9,495 nt of DNA. Source: Hyphomicrobiales bacterium (GTDB lineage Bacteria > Pseudomonadota > Alphaproteobacteria > Rhizobiales > Beijerinckiaceae). The notes beneath the pieces were generated by a model that worked only from the letters and a program-made list of their open reading frames with translations, was not told the DNA's origin and searched no databases. The stretch lies in the NCBI GenBank assembly GCA_027489835.1, contig JAIXZF010000201.1, positions 1 to 9,495 of the forward strand. The letters run 5' to 3'. The position numbers were made by a program, and so were the translations under genes. Below are positions 1-6,754 of the stretch, one piece after another (position 1 is the first letter of the stretch; every line of letters begins with the position of its first letter).

Positions 1-527
1 GTCGTGACCCTGGCCGCGATCGAGGGCACCGCGAACAGCCGCAGCCGCGCGACGGCAAGCTGGGAAACGATCAGATAGGGCTCCACAGGGCGCTGGATCC
101 TGATGGCAAGATCGAAATTCTCGCGAAGCGGATTGAGGGGGATGTTGCCGAGCTGCAGGGTCGCGTTGACGCCGGGATGCTCAGCCAGGAACTGGCCGAG
201 GTAGGGCGTCAGGATGCGGTGGCCGAAGAGCATCGGGGAGGCGATGCGCAGATGATCGGTCGGCCCAAGATGGGTGCCGCGCGCCAGCGAGTGCGCCTCC
301 GACAAGGCAACCCGCACCGCCTCGGCCGGCGCAGCGAAGGTGCGTCCGAGGCTGGTGAGCCGCAGCCTGCGCCCGCTGCGGTCGAACAGGGGAGCGCCCA
401 CCGCCTTCTCGAGGCGCCGCAGCCGCCGGCTGACCGTCGTCTTGGGTTCGCCCAGCTTCGCGGCAGCGGCGGAGATGCCGCCCTCGGCGATGATGGCGTC
501 GAGCATCAGCAGATCGCCGGCATCCAT
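1..527 (-). CDS. LysR family transcriptional regulator, 3' end cut by window edge
   Basis: Reading the minus strand from the ATG at 527 gives 175 codons without a stop, running off the left edge. The first ~60 residues are a typical LysR winged helix-turn-helix: a helix pair around GGISAAAAKLGEPKTTVSRR, then RRLEKAVGAPLFDRSGRRLRLTSLGR. The start of the LysR substrate-binding domain follows (DHLRIASPMLFGHRILTPYL, then an NFDLAIRI stretch, usual for the AmpR/CrgA-like branch). It is a cytoplasmic DNA-binding regulator that should respond to a small co-inducer through the C-terminal domain, most of which lies outside the window. It is divergent from the isochorismatase-family gene at 628, the classic LysR arrangement, and the shared 100-bp gap holds repeated sites. 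The ribosome binding site is weak (GAAAGTGA about 5 nt before ATG). The ligand cannot be told from what is visible. Confidence 0.92.
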   Translation of the reverse strand, partial: MDAGDLLMLDAIIAEGGISAAAAKLGEPKTTVSRRLRRLEKAVGAPLFDRSGRRLRLTSLGRTFAAPAEAVRVALSEAHSLARGTHLGPTDHLRIASPMLFGHRILTPYLGQFLAEHPGVNATLQLGNIPLNPLRENFDLAIRIQRPVEPYLIVSQLAVARLRLFAVPSIAARVT

Positions 528-534
528 GCTGTTT

Positions 535-575
535 CACTTTCGGCACGTTACATGCCGTAAGTGCCACTTTTGGCA
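535..575. promoter_or_regulatory. Triple 11-bp operator between the divergent LysR and hydrolase genes
   Basis: Three copies of CACTTNNGGCA lie here: CACTTTCGGCA at 535-545 on the plus strand, CACTTACGGCA at 553-563 on the minus strand, and CACTTTTGGCA at 565-575 on the plus strand. Copies 1 and 2 form an inverted repeat separated by 7 bp. Copies 1 and 3 are direct repeats exactly 30 bp apart, about three helical turns. LysR regulators usually bind a recognition site plus a nearby activation site in such divergent gaps. TTGGCA at 570-575, inside copy 3, could act as a poor -35 box for the hydrolase; no good -10 box was seen. Binding is inferred. Confidence 0.65.
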
Positions 576-627
576 TGAACGCGGAAGCCCGATGTCTAGC
601 GGGTCAATGCACCCTCAAGGACACGCC

Positions 628-1290
628 ATGAGCCCAGCCGCCATTCCCGCCAATCCCGCGCTCGCGGGGTTCAAGCCCGAAGACACCGCGATCGTCTACG
701 TCGACTACGTGACCGGGCTGGACAATCTGATGACCACGATCCCAGGCAAGCAATACCGGAACAACATCGCCGCCTTCGCAAGGATCAGCACGCTCCTGAA
801 GATGCCGACAGGCGTCCTCGGCGAGGAGAACGCGTACTACGGAACGTTCCTTCCCGAGATCAAGGCGCTGATCGACGGCGGCGCCCGCACCTTTCGGCCC
901 CGTTCGACGCCCACGGGCTACGCTGCGGACTTCGCCGAATGGCTTGCCGGCACTGGATGTCGGAATGTGCTGATCGGCGGCATCTCGATCGACAACTGCA
1001 CGCTCCACACGTCGCTCGACCTCCTGCGCAACGGCTACAATGTCTTCGTCGTCGTCGACGCCTCGAGCACGAACAGCAAGATGGCTGAGGACGCCGCGAT
1101 CATGCGCCTGACGATGGCCGGCGCCGTTCCCGTCAGCTGGCTCAATGCGCTGACCGAACTCGGCGCCGATTTCGCCGGCCCGGTCGGCAAGGGTATGATG
1201 GAGATCATCCAGACGCACTGGCCCGCTTCGACGGTTGGCCAGGTCGACGACACCACGCCCGACGGGCATGGCATGCAACTGCCGTCCTGA
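628..1290 (+). CDS. YcaC-like isochorismatase-family cysteine hydrolase
   Basis: 220 aa. The reading frame is open far upstream, with in-frame ATGs at 592 and 607. ATG 628 is chosen because AAGGA at 617-621 sits 6 nt before it and the homologous fold begins soon after. Isochorismatase-like hydrolases are cytoplasmic alpha/beta enzymes using a nucleophilic cysteine on amides or related bonds. Visible here are Asp26 in the strand IVYVDYVTG, Cys124 in GGISIDNCTLH (the nucleophile loop), the FVVVDASS strand near 140-147 and the AGAVPVSWLNALTEL segment near 170-185 typical of the YcaC group. The position of the family's catalytic lysine appears to be Arg90, 34 residues before the cysteine, which from memory matches YcaC (Asp19, Arg84, Cys118). 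The true substrate is unknown, as it is for YcaC. Probably controlled by the divergent LysR gene and expressed alone. Confidence 0.9.
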   Translation: MSPAAIPANPALAGFKPEDTAIVYVDYVTGLDNLMTTIPGKQYRNNIAAFARISTLLKMPTGVLGEENAYYGTFLPEIKALIDGGARTFRPRSTPTGYAADFAEWLAGTGCRNVLIGGISIDNCTLHTSLDLLRNGYNVFVVVDASSTNSKMAEDAAIMRLTMAGAVPVSWLNALTELGADFAGPVGKGMMEIIQTHWPASTVGQVDDTTPDGHGMQLPS

Positions 1291-1316
1291 GCCTCAGCCG
1301 GCTACGAGCCGCTCAA

Positions 1317-1367
1317 TGCCGCCAGTCCCTTCCTCGCCGAGCGCCGGCGGGGAAGGGTCAGGCGGCA
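1317..1367. terminator. Long hairpin between convergent genes, possible bidirectional terminator
   Basis: An outer 7-bp stem (TGCCGCC 1317-1323 with GGCGGCA 1361-1367) encloses a 3x3 internal loop. Inside is a 12-bp stem (CCCTTCCTCGCC 1327-1338 with GGCGGGGAAGGG 1346-1357, one mismatch) with a 7-nt loop. It fills most of the gap between the hydrolase stop (1290) and the 5-oxoprolinase stop (1370-1368), so it could end transcription from both sides. Neither side has a clear T-run, so it may instead be an mRNA 3'-end stabiliser or a copy of a GC-rich palindromic intergenic repeat. Confidence 0.5.
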
Positions 1368-4300
1368 TCATGCCTTGCCGAATCCTCCCGCCGTCGGGGT
1401 CACCACCGTGACCGCCTCGCCGGGCTCCAGCACGGTCTGGTCGGAGCCCTTCAGCGTCTCGATGCGGCCGTCGAGGCGGCGAACCAGCGTCTGGCCGACC
1501 TCGCCGTCGCCGCCGCCCTTGAGGCCGCGCGGGGGGATCTCGCGATGCTGCGATAGGATGGCGCAATCCATCTTCTGGCGGAAGCGGATGGTGCGCGAGG
1601 TGCCGTCGCCCGCGCTCCATTTGCCCTTGCCGCCCGAGCCCTTCCGGATGTGGAAATCCTCGAGCACGACGGGAAAGCGCGTCTCGAAGATCTCGGGATC
1701 GGTGAGGCGCGAATTGGTCATGTGGACATGGACGCCGTCCGTGCCGTCGAAGCCGTCGCCGGCCGGGGAGCCCGAGCAGATCGTCTCGTAATACTGGTAG
1801 GTGTCGTCGCCGAAGGTCAGGTTGTTCATCGTGCCCTGGCTTGTCGCGATGGCGCCGAGGGCGCCGAACAGGGCGTTGGTGACCGACTGGCTGACCTCGA
1901 CATTGCCCGCGACGACGGCCGCCGGATATTCCGGCGAGAGCATGGAGCCCTTGGGGATCACGATGTTGATCGGCTTGAGGCAGCCGGCGTTCATCGGGAT
2001 GTCGTCATCCACCATGACGCGGAAGACGTAGAGCACGGCCGCGCGCGTCACCGGGGCGGGGGCGTTGAAGTTGTCCGCCTGCTGCGGGCTCGTGCCGGTG
2101 AAATCGACCGTGGCTTCGCGCTTGGCGCGGTCCACCCGGATCGCGACCTTGATCTGGCGGCCGCCATCCATGGCGAAGGTGTAGTCGGCGTCGGGCAGCC
2201 GGTCGAGCACCCGGCGCACGCTCTCCTCGGCATTGTCCTGCACATGGCCCATATAGGCCTGCACCACCTCGATTCCGAAGAGGTTGATGACCTTCCTCAG
2301 CTCCGAGACGCCCTTCTCGTTGGCGGCGATCTGGGCCTTCAGGTCCGCCACGTTCTGCGTGACGTTGCGCACCGGGTAACGCGCGCCGGTGAGCAGCGCC
2401 ACCAGTTCCTGCTCGCGGAAGCGGCCCTGATCGACGAGCTTGAAGTTGTCGATGTAGACGCCTTCCTCCTCGATATGGGTGGCGAGCGGGCTCATCGAGC
2501 CGGGCGCGACGCCGCCGACGTCCGCATGATGGCCGCGTGAGGCCACCCAGAACATCACGCGCTCGCCCCTGGGATCGAAGACGGGCGTGCAGACGGTGAT
2601 GTCGGGCAGGTGCGTGCCGCCATTGTAGGGCGCGTTGATGGCGAAGACGTCGCCGGGCCGGATCACGGCGTTCTGCCGGATGATCGTCTCGACCGACTTG
2701 TCCATCGAGCCCAGATGTACCGGCATGTGCGGGGCGTTGGCGACGAGGCTGGCGTTGTGGTCGAACACCGCGCAGGAGAAGTCGAGCCGCTCCTTGATGT
2801 TGACCGAATAGGCCGTGTTCTGCAGCGCCACGCCCATCTGCTCGGCGATGGACATGAACAGATTGTTGAAGATCTCCAGCATCACCGGATCGGCCTTGGT
2901 GCCGACGGCCGCAAGCCGTGCTGCGGCGACCTCGCGGGTGAGCACGATGTGGTCCTTGGCCGTGAGTCGGCCGACCCAGCCGGGCTCGATGACGATGGTC
3001 TGGTTGGGCTCGACGATGATGGCAGGGCCGGCCACACGCGCGCCTGGCGCCATCGCCTCGCGCTTCACCACCGCCGCCTCGTGCCAGGCGCCATGGCTGT
3101 AGAAGCGCGTGGTGCGGGCCGCGCGCGGCGTATGCTCGCTGGCGGCCGATTCCGGCTCCGCGAAGCGCGCCCCGCCGCCCACGGCCTCGACCTCGACCGC
3201 CTCGATCACGAGAGACTTCGAGGCATCGACGAACCCGAAGCGCGCCTTGTGCTGCGCCTCGAACTCGGCCCGCATGGCGACCGGCAGGCCCTCGGCCACG
3301 GGCAGCGTCGTGTCCGTGCCGGAATAGCGGACATGGGCGCGGACATGCACCTCGACGACGGCCTCGTCGACGCCTTGCGAGGCCAGTTCGGCCCGGCAGA
3401 TGGCGTCGAGTTCGGCGGCGCGGGCCCGCAGCGCGGCTGGGGCGGCCTCGTCCAGCGGGATGTCCAACGCCTTCTGGCGCACGGCGCGGACCTCGGCGAG
3501 GCCCATGCCATAGGCCGAGAGCAGGCCGGAGAGCGGATGCAGCAGCACCGTCGTCATGCCCAGCGCATCGGCCACGAGGCAGGCATGCTGCCCGCCCGCG
3601 CCGCCGAAGCAGTTGAGCGCATAGCGCGTCACGTCGTAGCCGCGCTGAACGGAGATCTTCTTGATGGCCTCGGCCATGTTGGCCACCGCGATGCGGATGA
3701 AGCCGTCCGCCACGTCTTCCGGCGCGCGGCCGTCGCCCACGCGGGCGGCCATCTTGGCGAACTTCGCCTTGACCACGCCGGCGTCGAGCGGCTCGGACTG
3801 GCGCGGACCGAAGATGGAGGGGAAGTAATCGGGGATCAGCTTGCCGACCATGACGTTCGCGTCGGTGACGGCAAGCGGGCCGCCGCGGCGATAGCAGGCG
3901 GGGCCGGGATTGGCGCCGGCCGAGTCCGGGCCGACGCGGAAGCGCGATCCGTCATAATGCAGGATCGAGCCGCCGCCGGCCGCGACCGTGTGGATCAGCA
4001 TCATCGGCGCGCGGATGCGGACGCCCGCGACCTCGGTCTCGAACGACCGTTCATAGGCGCCGTCGAAATGCGCCACGTCGGTCGAGGTGCCGCCCATGTC
4101 GAAGCCGATGACGTGGCCAAAGCCCGCCGAGCGGCCCGTCTCGGCGAGGCCGACCACGCCGCCCGCCGGGCCCGACAGGATCGCGTCCTTGCCCTGGAAC
4201 AGGTTGGCGGCGGTGAGTCCGCCCGAGGACATCATGAACATGAGGCGGGGGCCGGCGCCCAGTTCGCCCGCCACCTGCGCGACGTAGCGGCCGAGGATGG

Positions 4301-4952
4301 GCGAGAGGTAGGCATCGACCACCGTGGTGTCGCCGCGGCCGACCAGCTTGATCAGCGGCGAGACCTCGTGGCTGACGGAGACCTGCGGAAAGCCGATCTC
4401 GCGCGCCAGCGCGGCCACGGCCTCTTCGTGCTGCGGGAAGCGGAAGGCGTGCATGAAGGCGATGGCGACGGCGCGAAAGCCGCGTCCGTAGGCGGCCTCG
4501 AGATCGGCGCGGATGCGGGCCAGGTCGGGCGCCTGCTCGACGATGCCGTCCGACAGGATGCGCTCGTCGACCTCGATGGTCTCGTCATAGAGCTGGTCCG
4601 GCTTGACGATCTTCTTGGCGAAGATCTTCGGCCGCGCCTGGTAGCCGATGCGCAGCGCGTCGCGGAAGCCCCTGGTGATGACCAGCAGGGTCGGCTCGCC
4701 CTTGCGCTCGAGCAGCGCGTTGGTTGCGACCGTGGTGCCCATGCGCACCTCGCCGACGAGGCCAGCCGGGATGGCCGCGCCCGCCTCGAGCCCGAGCAGC
4801 GAGCGGATGCCATGCACCGCCGCGTCCTTGTAGGCTTCCGGATTTTCGGAAAGCACCTTGCGGGCATGCAGTTGTCCGGCAGGATCGCGCCCGATCACGT
4901 CGGTGAAGGTGCCGCCACGGTCGATCCAGAAATCCCAAGCCTGCGCGCTCAT
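1368..4952 (-). CDS. 5-oxoprolinase (ATP-hydrolysing), fused HyuA-HyuB type
   Basis: 1194 aa. It opens 5-oxo-L-proline (pyroglutamate) to L-glutamate at the cost of ATP, in the cytoplasm. Domain order is Hydant_A_N (about 5-185), Hydantoinase_A (about 200-500), linker and beta region (about 500-680), Hydantoinase_B (about 686-1190). Visible motifs: ASKHA-type phosphate loops DRGGTFTDV (11-19) and DMGGTSTDV (285-293), MGTTVATNALLERKGE (71-86), LSGPAGGVVG (259-268), FGGAGGQHAC (about 447), then NIKERLDFSC, LPDITVCTPVF and ASRGHHADVGG in the B half. The sequence runs colinear with mammalian OPLAH, including IFGP and ACYRRGGP, so the OPLAH branch fits better than N-methylhydantoinase or acetone carboxylase. 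Start: ATG 4952 has GGGAG 7 nt upstream; an in-frame ATG at 4967 would add five residues but has a poor ribosome binding site. Divergent from the TRAP operon. Confidence 0.93.
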   Translation of the reverse strand: MSAQAWDFWIDRGGTFTDVIGRDPAGQLHARKVLSENPEAYKDAAVHGIRSLLGLEAGAAIPAGLVGEVRMGTTVATNALLERKGEPTLLVITRGFRDALRIGYQARPKIFAKKIVKPDQLYDETIEVDERILSDGIVEQAPDLARIRADLEAAYGRGFRAVAIAFMHAFRFPQHEEAVAALAREIGFPQVSVSHEVSPLIKLVGRGDTTVVDAYLSPILGRYVAQVAGELGAGPRLMFMMSSGGLTAANLFQGKDAILSGPAGGVVGLAETGRSAGFGHVIGFDMGGTSTDVAHFDGAYERSFETEVAGVRIRAPMMLIHTVAAGGGSILHYDGSRFRVGPDSAGANPGPACYRRGGPLAVTDANVMVGKLIPDYFPSIFGPRQSEPLDAGVVKAKFAKMAARVGDGRAPEDVADGFIRIAVANMAEAIKKISVQRGYDVTRYALNCFGGAGGQHACLVADALGMTTVLLHPLSGLLSAYGMGLAEVRAVRQKALDIPLDEAAPAALRARAAELDAICRAELASQGVDEAVVEVHVRAHVRYSGTDTTLPVAEGLPVAMRAEFEAQHKARFGFVDASKSLVIEAVEVEAVGGGARFAEPESAASEHTPRAARTTRFYSHGAWHEAAVVKREAMAPGARVAGPAIIVEPNQTIVIEPGWVGRLTAKDHIVLTREVAAARLAAVGTKADPVMLEIFNNLFMSIAEQMGVALQNTAYSVNIKERLDFSCAVFDHNASLVANAPHMPVHLGSMDKSVETIIRQNAVIRPGDVFAINAPYNGGTHLPDITVCTPVFDPRGERVMFWVASRGHHADVGGVAPGSMSPLATHIEEEGVYIDNFKLVDQGRFREQELVALLTGARYPVRNVTQNVADLKAQIAANEKGVSELRKVINLFGIEVVQAYMGHVQDNAEESVRRVLDRLPDADYTFAMDGGRQIKVAIRVDRAKREATVDFTGTSPQQADNFNAPAPVTRAAVLYVFRVMVDDDIPMNAGCLKPINIVIPKGSMLSPEYPAAVVAGNVEVSQSVTNALFGALGAIATSQGTMNNLTFGDDTYQYYETICSGSPAGDGFDGTDGVHVHMTNSRLTDPEIFETRFPVVLEDFHIRKGSGGKGKWSAGDGTSRTIRFRQKMDCAILSQHREIPPRGLKGGGDGEVGQTLVRRLDGRIETLKGSDQTVLEPGEAVTVVTPTAGGFGKA

Positions 4953-5002
4953 GCTCTCGCTCCCCATGGTCCCGGCGCCGCTGCGCCATGGCTTTCAAAA
5001 AC

Positions 5003-5032
5003 ATCATTTACAAGATGTCGACAAAGTGTCAA
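5003..5032 (-). promoter_or_regulatory. Candidate sigma-70-like promoter for the 5-oxoprolinase gene
   Basis: On the minus strand, a perfect TTGACA (5032-5027) is followed after 18 bp by AATGAT (5008-5003; 4 of 6 matches to TATAAT). Transcription would start near 4996, giving a leader of about 44 nt before ATG 4952. The spacer contains the palindrome TGTCGACA (5016-5023), and ACATC-N8-GATGT lies at 5001-5018. Either could be an operator half. The hexamers are read by eye only. Confidence 0.45.
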
Positions 5033-5047
5033 TGTTTCACCGGATGC

Positions 5048-5076
5048 TTGCTACGGGATGTTTTGTGACCTGAAAT
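5048..5076 (+). promoter_or_regulatory. Candidate sigma-70-like promoter for the TRAP operon
   Basis: TTGCTA (5048-5053), a 17-bp spacer and TGAAAT (5071-5076) each match the consensus at 4 of 6 positions. Transcription would start near 5083, about 40 nt before the dctP start. The -10 box lies inside the left arm (5067-5077) of an 11-bp inverted repeat, so a repressor bound there would block it. Together with the minus-strand candidate at 5003-5032 it would make a compact divergent control region. Assigned by eye. Confidence 0.35.
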
Positions 5077-5142
5077 GGGTTCTGGCCGATGCAAGCAGGG
5101 CCAACAGAGGGAGAGACAGAAGATGAGCTTTCATTTCAGGTC
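5067..5142. repeat. 11-bp perfect inverted repeat bracketing the dctP start
   Basis: GACCTGAAATG at 5067-5077 and its exact reverse complement CATTTCAGGTC at 5132-5142 are separated by 54 nt. The intervening segment holds the dctP ribosome binding site (5107-5113) and start codon (5123-5125). The arms lie 65 bp apart, about six helical turns. They could be paired operator sites or, if transcription starts upstream of 5067, a long-range RNA stem holding the ribosome binding site in its loop. Confidence 0.5.
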
Positions 5143-6103
5143 GATGGCGATCGCCGCGTTCGGCGCCGTCCTCGCCGCCGCTGGCCCCGCCAGCGCTCAG
5201 GTCAAATGGGACATGCCGACGCCCTACGCAGACGGCAACCTGCACACCAAAAATGTGCGCGCCTTCGCGGCCGAGGTGGAGAAGGCGACGGGCGGCAAGC
5301 TCGTCATCACCGTCCATTCCAATGCCTCGCTTCTGAAGCTGCCCGAGATCAAGCGCGGCGTTCAGACCGGCCAGGTGCAGATCGGCGAGACGCTGATTTC
5401 CACGCTGGGCAACGAGGACGCAATGTTCGCCTTCGACGCCGTGCCGGGCCTCGCCACCAGCTATGACGCATCACGCAAGCTCTATGCGGTGGCCCGCCCC
5501 TTCGTTGAGGCTCGCTTCGCCAAGCAGGGCATGATGATGCTCTATTCGGTGGCCTGGCCGCCGCAGGGCATCTACGCCAAGAAGGAGCTGAACTCGCTTG
5601 CCGACCTGCGCGGCGCCAAGTTCCGCGCCTACAACCCCGCCACGGCGCGCTTCGCCGAGCTGATGGGCGCCTCGCCGATCACGGTCCAGGCGGCCGAAAT
5701 CGCGCAGGCCTTCCGCACCGGCGTGGCGGAATCGATGATCTCCTCGGGCGCCACGGGCGTCGACACCCAGGCCTGGGACTACCTCACGCACTACTATGAT
5801 CTCTCGGCCTTCCTGCCGCAGAACGTGGTGATGGTGAACAAGGCCGCCTTCGACGCGCTGCCGGCCGACGTCCGCGCCGCTGTCGTCGCTGCCGCCAAGG
5901 CCGCCGAGGAACGCGGCTGGCAGAGCTCGATCGCCGAGAACGAGGGCTACAAGAAGACCATGGCCGAGAAGGGCATGAAGGTCCTGGCGCCTCCGGCCGC
6001 GATGGTCGCCGACGTCAAGCGCATCGGCGACACGATGGCCAAGGAATGGGCCACACGGGCCGGCGCCGACGGCGCCGCAGTGCTGGAAGCCTACGCCAAG
6101 TGA
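5123..6103 (+). CDS. dctP: TRAP transporter periplasmic solute-binding protein (DctP family)
   Basis: 326 aa. The ATG at 5123 is preceded by GAGGGAG (5107-5113); an in-frame upstream ATG at 5075 lacks a ribosome binding site and would spoil the signal peptide. Residues 1-25 form a Sec signal peptide ending PASA, with cleavage before Gln26. The mature protein binds an organic acid in the periplasm and hands it to the DctQM permease. It shows the DctP pattern: a WDMPTPYADG start, ITVHSNASLLKLPEIKRGVQTGQVQIGE, then SVAWPPQGIYAKKELNSLADLRGAKFRAYNP. Arg168 there is the likely residue that salt-bridges the ligand's carboxylate, as in other family members. First gene of dctP-dctQ-dctM-marR. The divergent 5-oxoprolinase suggests pyroglutamate as ligand; the Bordetella DctP6 and DctP7 proteins of this family are known to bind it. 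The symbol is the family's generic name. Confidence 0.95.
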   Translation: MSFHFRSMAIAAFGAVLAAAGPASAQVKWDMPTPYADGNLHTKNVRAFAAEVEKATGGKLVITVHSNASLLKLPEIKRGVQTGQVQIGETLISTLGNEDAMFAFDAVPGLATSYDASRKLYAVARPFVEARFAKQGMMMLYSVAWPPQGIYAKKELNSLADLRGAKFRAYNPATARFAELMGASPITVQAAEIAQAFRTGVAESMISSGATGVDTQAWDYLTHYYDLSAFLPQNVVMVNKAAFDALPADVRAAVVAAAKAAEERGWQSSIAENEGYKKTMAEKGMKVLAPPAAMVADVKRIGDTMAKEWATRAGADGAAVLEAYAK

Positions 6104-6110
6104 CATCAAC

Positions 6111-6142
6111 GATGGCCGGGTTCGTCCCGGCCATTTCCTTTT
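6111..6142 (+). terminator. Intercistronic hairpin with T-rich tail (attenuator) between dctP and dctQ
   Basis: ATGGCCGGG (6112-6120) pairs perfectly with CCCGGCCAT (6126-6134) around a 5-nt loop, followed by TTTCCTTTT (6134-6142). It starts 8 nt after the dctP stop and 78 nt before the dctQ start. A partial intrinsic terminator or RNA-stabilising hairpin here would yield more binding protein than permease, a common arrangement in binding-protein-dependent transport operons. Full termination with a separate dctQM promoter is less likely, as no convincing promoter was seen in 6143-6212. Confidence 0.65.
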
Positions 6143-6212
6143 CAGGCCTCGACCGGGTCGGCGCTGCCGGTGCGGGTGAGTTCAGCCGCGCGCCGCGACC
6201 AAAGGGGGGCCC

Positions 6213-6743
6213 ATGCGCAGTCCATTCGATCCCATCTACAAGCTGACGGCCTTCCTCGCCGTGTTGTCGCTCATATCGATCGCGGGCATCATCCTCGCCG
6301 ACGTCACGCTCAGGCAGTTCGGCGGGCAGGTGAAGTCCTCCGACGACTTCGCCGGCTTCGCGCTCGCCGCCACAGGCTTTCTGGGGCTCGCCGCCACCTA
6401 CCGGCGGGGCGAACACATCCGGGTCGGCCTGATCGTGGACCGCTTCACCGGGGCGCGGCGCAAGGCGCTGGAGTTCTTCGCGCTCGGCACCGGCATTGTC
6501 ATGGTGGCCTGGGCGACATGGTGGATCGGCCGACTGGCCTATGACAGCTGGCGCTTCAACGAGGTCACCATGGGCCTCGTGCCGATCAAGCTCTGGGTGC
6601 CGCAGCTCGGGCTTTTCATCGGTCTCGCCGTCCTGCTGCTGGCCATGGCCGAGGATCTGGTCCGCCTGCTGACCGGCCGGACCCCGAGCTACCTCGCCTC
6701 GACCGAAACCGAGTTCGGCGAATCCTCGCTGGCCGACCGCTGA
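6213..6743 (+). CDS. dctQ: TRAP transporter small permease subunit (DctQ family)
   Basis: 176 aa inner-membrane protein that pairs with DctM and helps dock the loaded binding protein. Four hydrophobic helices are visible at about 11-33, 47-63, 86-107 and 126-147, the usual DctQ number. Family signatures include ADVTLRQFGG after helix 1, TYRRGEHIRVGLIVDRF between helices 2 and 3, and VPIKLWVPQ leading into helix 4. The ATG at 6213 directly follows a G-rich ribosome binding site (AAAGGGGGG, 6201-6209). The stop lies 11 nt before the preferred dctM start, so the two permease genes are almost certainly co-transcribed and perhaps translationally coupled. The hydrophilic tail from about 150 onward is acidic and probably disordered. 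Confidence 0.94.
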   Translation: MRSPFDPIYKLTAFLAVLSLISIAGIILADVTLRQFGGQVKSSDDFAGFALAATGFLGLAATYRRGEHIRVGLIVDRFTGARRKALEFFALGTGIVMVAWATWWIGRLAYDSWRFNEVTMGLVPIKLWVPQLGLFIGLAVLLLAMAEDLVRLLTGRTPSYLASTETEFGESSLADR

Positions 6744-6754
6744 GAGTGACCATC

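Noticed and set aside
274..627. Upstream in-frame extension of the isochorismatase-family gene (to an ATG at 274)
   Set aside because: It would overlap the LysR coding region and the operator array, its translation is Arg/Ser-rich and unlike the family, and a proper ribosome binding site precedes ATG 628.
1650..2540. 296-codon plus-strand frame within the 5-oxoprolinase gene
   Set aside because: Same antisense composition shadow (rich in H, D, R, V) and no plausible domain; it overlaps the conserved HyuB half.
2610..5126. 838-codon open frame on the plus strand opposite the 5-oxoprolinase gene
   Set aside because: Its translation is an Asp/His/Arg/Gly/Ala-rich monotone without domain motifs, as expected from the antisense of a high-GC gene with strong third-position bias. 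The opposite strand encodes a complete, motif-rich enzyme.
6015..6416. Minus-strand frame across the dctP-dctQ gap (and plus-strand 6046-6246)
   Set aside because: Both mix antisense or out-of-frame coding sequence with the intercistronic hairpin, and have no ribosome binding site and no recognisable motif.
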